Assembly: GCA_023263735.1 (NCBI GenBank)
Contig: JALQUQ010000007.1
Span: 1-20,090 of the forward strand
Length of the DNA: 20,090 nucleotides
Direction of reading: 5' to 3'
Source of the DNA: Paracoccaceae bacterium
GTDB lineage: Bacteria > Pseudomonadota > Alphaproteobacteria > Rhodobacterales > Rhodobacteraceae
A program made the translations under genes and the position numbers. The notes under the pieces are model-generated. The model had not been told where the DNA came from and did not search any database. It was given only the letters and a program-made list of their open reading frames with translations. The stretch's first letter is position 1. Every line of letters begins with the position of its first letter. Positions 13,769 to 20,090 of this stretch are shown here, piece after piece.

Positions 13769-13841
13769 AAAGCCGCAAACAATGAATTTTTCTTCACGAT
13801 CAGTCGCGGTTACCTCTGCCCGGAACGGAACGGAGATCGCC

Positions 13842-15392
13842 ATGACTTTTCTTTTGTTGCTGCCCCCTTTGCTGCTGATCGCGGTTGGTGTTGATCTGAT
13901 CTTGCGCCCTGCGGCACGGGCGGGGCTGCGTCTGCGCGGGCCGGAATGGGCCGCCCTGACCGGGCTTTTCGCAATCGTCGCGGTTGCCATGGCACTTGCC
14001 GTCTCGGGGCCGGGCACAAGCCCACTGATTGGATGGGCCGGAATCGGGCTTTCCGCGCGCGGTGACATCGTCAGCATCGCGCTTGCCTTGACCGTGGGTT
14101 TTGTCGGCTGGGTCGTTCTGCGGTTTTCGCGGGTCGCTCTGGATGGCGAGGCACGGCAAAGTTGGTTCATGGGCTGGATGAGCCTGACCCTTGCCTTTGT
14201 GTTGGCCTTGGTGGTTGCGGGGAACCTGTTCCAACTGATGATCGCCTGGATCGCTGTTGGCACCGGTCTGCACCGGCTTTTGCTGTTTTATCCCGAACGT
14301 CCCGGCGCCCAGCGGGCCGCGCGCAAGAAATCACTCAGCGGATTGGTCGCGAGTGGTGCCCTGTTGATCGCAGTCAGCCTGATGGCGCACGCCTTCGGAA
14401 CCAGCGATATCGCGCAGATCCTGACCGCAATCCGTGACGGCCAATCCCCGCAGACTCTGTGGATCGTGGCCGGGCTTTTGGGGGTGGCTGCCGTGTTCAA
14501 ATCGGCATTGATCCCCACCCATGGATGGCTGACCGAAGTGATGGAGGCGCCAACCCCGGTTTCGGCACTGTTGCATGCCGGGGTGGTGAATGCCGGTGGG
14601 TTCCTGCTGATCCGGTTTGCCGATGTGATGCTGGCCGCGCCCGGTGTGCTGGCGGTGCTTGCGTTGCTGGGCGGGCTAAGCGCGCTGGTCGCGGCGGCAG
14701 TGACGACAACGCAATCGGCGGTCAAGTCTTCGTTGGCATGGTCCACCTGCGCCCAGATGAGTTTCATGGTGCTGCAATGCGGGCTTGCGTTGTTCCCGCT
14801 GGCTCTCCTGCATATCGTGGCCCATTCGCTCTATAAGGCGCATGCGTTCCTGTCGGCGGGAACTGCGGTCGAGGCCATCGCGCAGTTGCGGCGGCCGGGC
14901 CCGGTTGCCGTGCCCGGCGCGCGGGCGGTGCTGCGGGCCTTCGTTCTTTCGCTGGCGATCTATGGCGCGGCGCTTGCGCTTACAGGACTGTGGCACGAGC
15001 CGCCGCAGGCCCTCGCCCTCGGTGCAATCCTTGTCTTTGGCGTGGCCTATCTGATCGCGCAGGGTCTGGCCGACGCCGCGCCTTGGCCGCTGTTCTGGCG
15101 GACGACGCTGATGTCCTTGGGCGCAACCTTTGGCTATTTCGCGCTGCATTGGGCGGCGAATACCCTTACGGCGGGCACCCTGCCCCCCCCACCCGCCTCC
15201 GACCCGCTGATCTGGCTGGTGATGCTGTTGACGATCGTCAGCTTTGGCTTGGCGGCATGGGCACAGGCGACTTTTCCGCTGTGGGGCAGCCATCCGGCGG
15301 CGGCGGGGCTTCGCGTTCACCTGATGAACGGCCTCTACATCAACGTGCTGACCGATCGGCTGATCGGGCAAATACCCTCGAAGAAAGGATAA
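13842..15392 (+). CDS. dabB: DAB inorganic-carbon system membrane subunit DabB (NuoL/MrpA-like)
   Basis: DabB is the membrane partner of DabA in an energy-coupled system that takes up CO2/inorganic carbon and traps it as bicarbonate; it is a proton-conducting relative of NuoL and MrpA. From the chosen start it has 516 residues, almost all in hydrophobic helices. The proton-antiporter core is clear: APTPVSALLHAGVVNAGG at about 236-253, Lys295 (KSSLAWSTCAQM) and a His/Lys-rich helix with His324, His328, Lys332 and His334 (HIVAHSLYKAHAF). The start at 13842 is chosen because GGAG lies 6 bases before it. Longer in-frame starts back to 13653 would run into the lysR gene and lack a ribosome site. 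It is 4 bases ahead of dabA. A stand-alone NADH dehydrogenase subunit is ruled out by the DabA partner. Confidence 0.93.
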   Translation: MTFLLLLPPLLLIAVGVDLILRPAARAGLRLRGPEWAALTGLFAIVAVAMALAVSGPGTSPLIGWAGIGLSARGDIVSIALALTVGFVGWVVLRFSRVALDGEARQSWFMGWMSLTLAFVLALVVAGNLFQLMIAWIAVGTGLHRLLLFYPERPGAQRAARKKSLSGLVASGALLIAVSLMAHAFGTSDIAQILTAIRDGQSPQTLWIVAGLLGVAAVFKSALIPTHGWLTEVMEAPTPVSALLHAGVVNAGGFLLIRFADVMLAAPGVLAVLALLGGLSALVAAAVTTTQSAVKSSLAWSTCAQMSFMVLQCGLALFPLALLHIVAHSLYKAHAFLSAGTAVEAIAQLRRPGPVAVPGARAVLRAFVLSLAIYGAALALTGLWHEPPQALALGAILVFGVAYLIAQGLADAAPWPLFWRTTLMSLGATFGYFALHWAANTLTAGTLPPPPASDPLIWLVMLLTIVSFGLAAWAQATFPLWGSHPAAAGLRVHLMNGLYINVLTDRLIGQIPSKKG

Positions 15393-15396
15393 GAGT

Positions 15397-17778
15397 ATGA
15401 GCTTCCACAACTATCAATTTCCCGGTGCGACGCTACAACTCTTTGCCGCAGCCGAGGATGCGCTTCAGCAAATCCCCCCGGCATTCGGGCTTGCGGCAAC
15501 GGTGGCGGTGAACCCCTATCTTGGGCAAACCGGCCTCAACCGCCTTGTGGCCGCGACACGGCTTGCGCGGGTGGCCGGGGCACGGATGACCGTGCCGCGC
15601 GCACAGATCGCGCGCTGGCTTGCCGAAGGGCGGATCACGCCGGATGACATCACCTCCGCCGCGCGCGACGGCGGCCTTGCCCCCGATGTCGTTCATGCCG
15701 CGCTGCATCGCCCATCGCCCGACGTTCCTCCAGATCCGACGGTGGCCGATCTGGCAGCAGCCCAGTCAGGTCAGGATTGGCCGGCGTTGATTGCAGACCG
15801 TATTGGGCTTTGGGCTGGCGGGCATTTCGACAAGGGGCAGGCGCTTTGGCCCGCACCGGGCGGATCGGCCTTTGTCGCATGGCGGGCCTTTGCCATCCGC
15901 GATCTGACGCCGGGCCTGCACGGGCTGCGGGGCTTTTGCGATTTGGCGGCAGAATTGCCGACCGACGCGCGGGCGGCCTATGCGGAACTGACCGGCCGGC
16001 TGGGTCTGACCGCTGCGGCGGCGCCCTTGTATCTGCACCGGCTGGCGATGAGTCTGGGCGGTTGGGCGCAATATGCCCGCGGCTTGGGCTGGGCCGATGG
16101 GCGCAAGGGCAACCACACCACACTCGGGTTCGAGATGCTGGTCATCCGGCTGACGTGGGAGGTCGCGCTGCTGAACTGCTTTGGCCCAGACCTCGCCACG
16201 CTTTGGGCGCAGGCCCTGAAAGACCATGCCGCGCCACTGACGCCAAGCCTTGATCTGCGGATCGATCTGGCGTTGCAAGAGGCCGCCGAACGGGCCGAAG
16301 AACGGGCGCTGGCGGAAAAATTTGCCGCCCCTAAGGCGACGAAAGAGGCCACAGCGCCCCAGATTCAGGCGATCTTTTGCATCGACGTCCGGTCAGAACC
16401 CTATCGGCGCGCCTTGGAAGCCGCCGACCCCGGGGTGCAAACGCGGGGGTTTGCCGGGTTCTTTGGCTTGCCGATTTCACATCGCGGAATGGCCACAGAC
16501 CAGCGCGAAGCCCGGGCCCCCGTGTTGCTGGAACCCGCGCTGGAAACGCAGATCGCCGTCGATGGCGCCACAGATCAGGCCAAGCGGATCACCCAGCGCG
16601 CATCCCGCGCCTGGGGCCGGTTCAAGCTTGCAACCGTTTCGTCGTTTGCCTTCGTCGAGGCGGCCGGGCCCCTGTATTTGGCCAAGTTGTTTCGCGACGC
16701 GATGGCGCGGGCCCATTCGCATCGCCCCGATCCGGTGCCCGTGCTGGATTTGCCCATTGTGGACCGGATTACCCTGGCGGGCAAAGTGCTGCGGGCAATG
16801 TCCTTGACCACGGATTTCGCGCCTGTGGTGCTTGTCGCCGGACATGGCGCGCATGTGACCAATGCGCCCCATGCCAGTGCGTTGCAATGCGGGGCCTGCG
16901 GGGGCCATGCGGGCGATGTGAACGCGCGATTGCTGGCCGGGCTGTTGAATGACCCCATGGTGCGCGCGGGGCTTGCGCAGACTGGCATCGAAATCCCACC
17001 CGAAACGCGGTTTCTGGCGGGTCTGCACGACACGGTAAGCGATGAGTTGCGCCTTTTTGACGACGGGATCGACGCCGTGCCCCCCTCGCGACTTGCCCGG
17101 CTGCAAACGGCCTTGGCAAAGGCGGGCGCGATTGCGCGGACGGCCCGGGCGCAAACCCTGCCCCGTGCAGACGCCGGCGCGGATTTGCCCCGGCGCGGCC
17201 ATGACTGGTCGGAACTGCGGCCCGAATGGGGCTTGGCGGGGTGTCGTGCCTTTATCGTGGCGCCAAGGGCGCACAGTGCCGGGTGCGATTTGCGCGGGCA
17301 GGCTTTCTTGCACGACTATGATTGGCGTCTCGATACAGATTTTTCCACGCTGGACCTGATTTTGACGGCCCCCGCCGTCGTCACCAGCTGGATCGCGCTG
17401 CAATACCACGGATCGGCCACCGCGCCGCAGGTCTTTGGGGCGGGCAACAAATTGCTGCACAACGTGGTCGGCGGCATCGGCGTCTTTGAGGGGAACGGCG
17501 GCGATCTTCGGGTCGGGTTGCCGATGCAATCGCTGCATGATGGCCAGCAGCTTTATCACGAGCCGCTGCGGCTTTCGGTGGTGGTGGCAGCGCCGGAACT
17601 TGCCATTTCAACGGTGCTCAACCGTCACCCGCCGCTGAAAGACCTGTTCGACAACGGATGGTTGTCGCTTCTTGCCATGGACGATCTTGGCCAGATCACC
17701 GGCCAATATACCCGCGCGGGCTGGATACCCCTCCACCGGTCGCAAGACAGGGTACAAAGGATCGTCAAGGCAGCGTGA
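15397..17778 (+). CDS. dabA: DAB inorganic-carbon system subunit DabA (DUF2309/UPF0753, zinc, carbonic anhydrase-like)
   Basis: DabA is the large cytoplasmic-facing subunit thought to hydrate CO2 in one direction on a beta-carbonic anhydrase-like zinc site, coupled to DabB. The protein has 793 residues, near the family norm. The zinc site is visible: Cys328 and Asp330 (IFCIDVRSEPYRR), His483 (VAGHGAHVTN) and Cys498 (ASALQCGACGG). The spacings of 2 and 15 residues equal those of the characterised Halothiobacillus protein (C351/D353 and H524/C539). Other blocks are TVAVNPYLGQTGL near the N-terminus and GIGVFEGNGGDLRVGLP near the C-terminus. AAGGA lies about 7 bases before the ATG, overlapping the end of dabB. 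The two genes form one operon ended by the hairpin at 17794-17822. Confidence 0.95.
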   Translation: MSFHNYQFPGATLQLFAAAEDALQQIPPAFGLAATVAVNPYLGQTGLNRLVAATRLARVAGARMTVPRAQIARWLAEGRITPDDITSAARDGGLAPDVVHAALHRPSPDVPPDPTVADLAAAQSGQDWPALIADRIGLWAGGHFDKGQALWPAPGGSAFVAWRAFAIRDLTPGLHGLRGFCDLAAELPTDARAAYAELTGRLGLTAAAAPLYLHRLAMSLGGWAQYARGLGWADGRKGNHTTLGFEMLVIRLTWEVALLNCFGPDLATLWAQALKDHAAPLTPSLDLRIDLALQEAAERAEERALAEKFAAPKATKEATAPQIQAIFCIDVRSEPYRRALEAADPGVQTRGFAGFFGLPISHRGMATDQREARAPVLLEPALETQIAVDGATDQAKRITQRASRAWGRFKLATVSSFAFVEAAGPLYLAKLFRDAMARAHSHRPDPVPVLDLPIVDRITLAGKVLRAMSLTTDFAPVVLVAGHGAHVTNAPHASALQCGACGGHAGDVNARLLAGLLNDPMVRAGLAQTGIEIPPETRFLAGLHDTVSDELRLFDDGIDAVPPSRLARLQTALAKAGAIARTARAQTLPRADAGADLPRRGHDWSELRPEWGLAGCRAFIVAPRAHSAGCDLRGQAFLHDYDWRLDTDFSTLDLILTAPAVVTSWIALQYHGSATAPQVFGAGNKLLHNVVGGIGVFEGNGGDLRVGLPMQSLHDGQQLYHEPLRLSVVVAAPELAISTVLNRHPPLKDLFDNGWLSLLAMDDLGQITGQYTRAGWIPLHRSQDRVQRIVKAA

Positions 17779-17793
17779 CGATCGTTCGACCCC

Positions 17794-17822
17794 ATGGGCA
17801 AACCGCTTTGCGGCTTGCCCAT
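17794..17822 (+). terminator. Terminator hairpin of dabBA
   Basis: ATGGGCAA and TTGCCCAT form a perfect 8-bp stem, continued after one mismatch by CCGC/GCGG around a 3-base loop. It begins 15 bases after the dabA stop. There is no long T-run, but the two-tier stem is strong. Confidence 0.7.
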
Positions 17823-17922
17823 TCATCTGTGTCAGGCCCGCTCAATTTCAGGTTGCCAAAGGCAGGATTCCCTATAGCGTCTTGACCATCGCGTTCTCGT
17901 CTTGCCAGAACAGGAGCCTGCC

Positions 17923-20090
17923 TTGATTTCGACGGCGATTTCGTTCGTGGGGGCGCGGAGGCGGTGGAGATTTGGCGCACTGATTGGTGCCGGGCTTTTG
18001 GCGGTGGTGCTTTTGCTCGGCCTTCCCGCTGACTCTTTCTATCGCCTTCTGGTCGCACGGGGTGCCGGAGTTCTGGCCTGTACCCTGCTTCTAGTGCTGG
18101 CGTTGCGCATGCAGGCCCCTGCCCGCGCTGTCTGGCTGACATTCTGGGGATATCAGGCGCTCACGATCACGGCCGATATTGTCTATGACTATCAACGACT
18201 GACGCAAGAGGCCCCCCCGTTTCCCGGCCCCTCGGATGCCCTGTATTTTCTGACCTATTGCTTTGCCTTTGCCGGGCTGGTCCTGCTGACTGCGCGCGTC
18301 AGCGAGAAACGTCACCTTGAAGCGGGGATCGACAGCGCCGCGATCGGGTTGGCCATGCTGGCGCTGGTCGGCTTTTTCATCATTCGCCCCCTCTCGGCAG
18401 GATATACCGAGGTGAACCTTCAGGTGATTGCCTCGGTCGGCTATCCGGTGCTTGATGTGTTCGTCTTGGCCGCGCTGGTCCGGCTGTTTCTTGTACCCCG
18501 GCAAAGAAACCCCGCGCTCTTGGCCCTTTCGGCGTCCATGCTGCTGTTTTTGCTCATGGATCTTGTCTACAACTACATTTACGCAACGGGCACCGAAATC
18601 GATACCGAAGTTCCGTGGCTTTGCGCCCTTGTCTTGATGACTCTGGCGGCCATGTTGCCGGGCGCACAGCATTTCGCAACGGTGGGCGCGGCCGTATCGG
18701 ACAACATCACCCCGACCCGGGCCATTTCCGTTGGGTTCGCCGTCTTGTTGGCCCCCGTGTTGATGCTTTTCGACCTTGCCGATGGTTCGGGGCAATCGAT
18801 CACATGGCTTGCCCCCCTTGGGGCAACGGTCACCTTGCTGGTGCTTTGGCGCGCCTATCGTTTGCTGCGCATGGTTCAGGCGCAGGCCAAAGCCTTGGAA
18901 GCGCTTGCCCGCAGTGAGGCAGAGGCACGCCAAGAAGCCATCGCCGCCGGTGAAGCAAAGGTGACGTTTCTTGCCTCGATGAGCCACGAAATCCGCACCC
19001 CCATGAACGGTATCATCGGCATGGCCCGTTTGTTGATGGACACGCGGCTCGACAATGAACAGCGCGATTTCGTCGGCACCATCGACGAAGCGGCGGAAAC
19101 GCTGTTGCGCATCATCAATGACATTCTCGACTTCTCCAAGGTCGATGCCGGAAAGCTCGACCTTGACATGATCCCGATGGACCTGCGCGAGTCCGTGGAG
19201 CGGGCGCTTGACCTTGTGGCGCAGGCTGCGGCGGTCAAGAAACTGGAACTGGCCTACAGTTTTTCCGACGACGTTCCTGCCGGCATCCGGTCTGATCCAA
19301 CCCGTCTGGGGCAAATTCTGCTGAACCTGCTGAATAACGCGATCAAGTTCACCGAAGCCGGTGAAATCGTTGTCCGGGTCGAGGCCGAACGCCTGTCGGG
19401 GACAGGGTCGGAAAGATCGACCTTCAAGATCACCTTTGCGGTGCAAGATACGGGGATCGGCATTCCAGCCCATGGGATGGATCGATTGTTCAAATCCTTC
19501 AGTCAGGTCGATGCCTCGACCACCCGGCGTTTTGGCGGAACGGGGCTGGGCCTTGCCATCAGCAAGAAGCTGGCAGAACTGATGGGCGGCGGGATTTCGG
19601 TGTCCAGCGAAGAAGGCAAGGGTTCGGTTTTTTCCTTCAGCATCCTTGCCGAAGAGGTGGAACCCCCGAAAAAGACCCACGTGGCCATGGCCAGCCAGTT
19701 GAAACCCGCAGCGCGCATTCTGATAGTCGATGATATCAACACCAACCGTCGCATCCTTCGGAAGACGGCAGAAAACTGGGGGGCGAGTTCGGACGATGTG
19801 GCCAGCCCTGCCGAAGCTGTCGCCCTTTTGCGCGGCGGTCGCCGGTACGACGCGGCAATTCTCGACGTCCAGATGCCGAATATCGACGGGATCGACCTTG
19901 CGGTCATGATCCGGCAAGAACCCGGCTGCTCTGATCTGCCGATCCTGCTGTACAGTTCGATCACCCAGTTTTCCAAGGCTGACCGAGACCGCCTGCGCAG
20001 CATCGGTCGCAGTGCTTTGCTGGTTAAACCGATCAAGCCGAATGCCCTGTTGCAGGCGCTGCTGGGGCTGATTGCCCCTGTCGAGGCCCC
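17923..20090 (+). CDS. Membrane-bound hybrid sensor histidine kinase (partial, C-terminus beyond window)
   Basis: This is a hybrid sensor kinase with 722 residues visible. Residues about 1-310 form an integral membrane sensor of some 7-8 hydrophobic helices with the motif [19 protein letters not shown], then a short coiled-coil linker (about 318-345). The HisKA domain has the phospho-acceptor His355 in [11 protein letters not shown]. The ATPase domain has the N box [11 protein letters not shown] (Asn468-Asn472), the G1 box DTGIGIP (509-515) and the G2 box GGTGLGLA (538-545). A receiver domain starts at about 598, with Asp603 and Asp604, phospho-acceptor Asp648 (ILDVQMP) and the late Lys in LVKPIKP. 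More receiver or HPt domains may follow. The start is TTG at 17923 because AGGAG lies 6 bases upstream. The gene is independent of dabBA; signal and partner are unknown. Confidence 0.93.
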   Translation, partial: MISTAISFVGARRRWRFGALIGAGLLAVVLLLGLPADSFYRLLVARGAGVLACTLLLVLALRMQAPARAVWLTFWGYQALTITADIVYDYQRLTQEAPPFPGPSDALYFLTYCFAFAGLVLLTARVSEKRHLEAGIDSAAIGLAMLALVGFFIIRPLSAGYTEVNLQVIASVGYPVLDVFVLAALVRLFLVPRQRNPALLALSASMLLFLLMDLVYNYIYATGTEIDTEVPWLCALVLMTLAAMLPGAQHFATVGAAVSDNITPTRAISVGFAVLLAPVLMLFDLADGSGQSITWLAPLGATVTLLVLWRAYRLLRMVQAQAKALEALARSEAEARQEAIAAGEAKVTFLASMSHEIRTPMNGIIGMARLLMDTRLDNEQRDFVGTIDEAAETLLRIINDILDFSKVDAGKLDLDMIPMDLRESVERALDLVAQAAAVKKLELAYSFSDDVPAGIRSDPTRLGQILLNLLNNAIKFTEAGEIVVRVEAERLSGTGSERSTFKITFAVQDTGIGIPAHGMDRLFKSFSQVDASTTRRFGGTGLGLAISKKLAELMGGGISVSSEEGKGSVFSFSILAEEVEPPKKTHVAMASQLKPAARILIVDDINTNRRILRKTAENWGASSDDVASPAEAVALLRGGRRYDAAILDVQMPNIDGIDLAVMIRQEPGCSDLPILLYSSITQFSKADRDRLRSIGRSALLVKPIKPNALLQALLGLIAPVEA

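Noticed and set aside
13653..13841. N-terminal extension of dabB by 63 residues
   Set aside because: It would overlap the start of the divergent lysR gene and its operator, has no ribosome site, and adds polar sequence before the first hydrophobic helix.
16477..17559. 360-residue open frame on the minus strand
   Set aside because: Antisense to dabA; low-information composition and no start signal.
18091..19917. 608-residue open frame on the minus strand
   Set aside because: It is antisense to the histidine kinase, whose catalytic motifs are intact. The composition is rich in Arg, Gln, Gly and His, as expected of an antisense shadow, and no ribosome site or family motif is seen.
1..20090. 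Mobile element, CRISPR array, tRNA or toxin-antitoxin system
   Set aside because: No direct-repeat arrays, transposase or integrase motifs, tRNA-like cloverleaf or small paired toxin genes were recognised. Composition looks even across the window.

Overview
The window is about 20 kb of dense, GC-rich bacterial DNA with strong wobble-position GC bias, which produces many long antisense shadow frames. Gene content, Shine-Dalgarno-led starts and ATGA overlaps point to an alphaproteobacterium, most likely of the Rhodobacteraceae/Roseobacter type. This assignment is inferred from gene families and style only. No rRNA, tRNA, CRISPR array, transposase or phage gene was seen.

Layout from left to right. 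(1) 1-1657, minus strand: a three-gene molybdenum hydroxylase operon (FAD subunit, 2Fe-2S subunit, molybdopterin subunit cut by the window edge). (2) 1773-2315, minus: a single VOC/glyoxalase-fold gene with its own regulatory region, which holds an FNR-type box and an 18-bp palindrome. (3) 2466-6677, minus: a homogentisate catabolic operon hmgA-maiA-fahA-MBL. It takes homogentisate via maleylacetoacetate and fumarylacetoacetate to fumarate and acetoacetate, and adds a metallo-beta-lactamase-fold protein lacking part of its metal site. (4) 6898-9643, minus: a GMC flavoprotein oxidoreductase followed by an orphan sugar-type periplasmic binding protein. (5) 10124-11742, plus: two tandem, translationally coupled, paralogous IclR regulators divergent from the GMC gene. 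(6) 11817-12671, minus: hpaD, a class III homoprotocatechuate 2,3-dioxygenase, convergent with the IclR pair. (7) 12825-13748, minus: a LysR regulator, divergent from (8) 13842-17778, plus: dabB-dabA, the two-gene energy-coupled inorganic carbon (DAB) uptake system. (9) 17923 to the window end, plus: a membrane-bound hybrid sensor histidine kinase, truncated at the right edge.

The common theme is aromatic (tyrosine/phenylacetate-type) catabolism through two ring-cleavage routes, homogentisate and homoprotocatechuate, beside an inorganic-carbon accumulation module. The most interesting structure is in the intergenic DNA. A TTGCA-NN-TGCAA palindrome is shared by the hmgA and VOC control regions. 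A TTC-N9-GAA dyad recurs at the hmgA, GMC, hpaD and LysR/dab control regions, with a one-sided version ahead of the IclR pair. Perfect FNR-type boxes (TTGAT-N4-ATCAA) precede hpaD and the VOC gene; the hpaD one sits at the spacing expected of a class II FNR promoter. Together these suggest a local regulatory network joining ring-cleavage enzymes, oxygen status and neighbouring genes. The protein families are recognised from motifs. The regulatory links are inference from sequence patterns read by eye.
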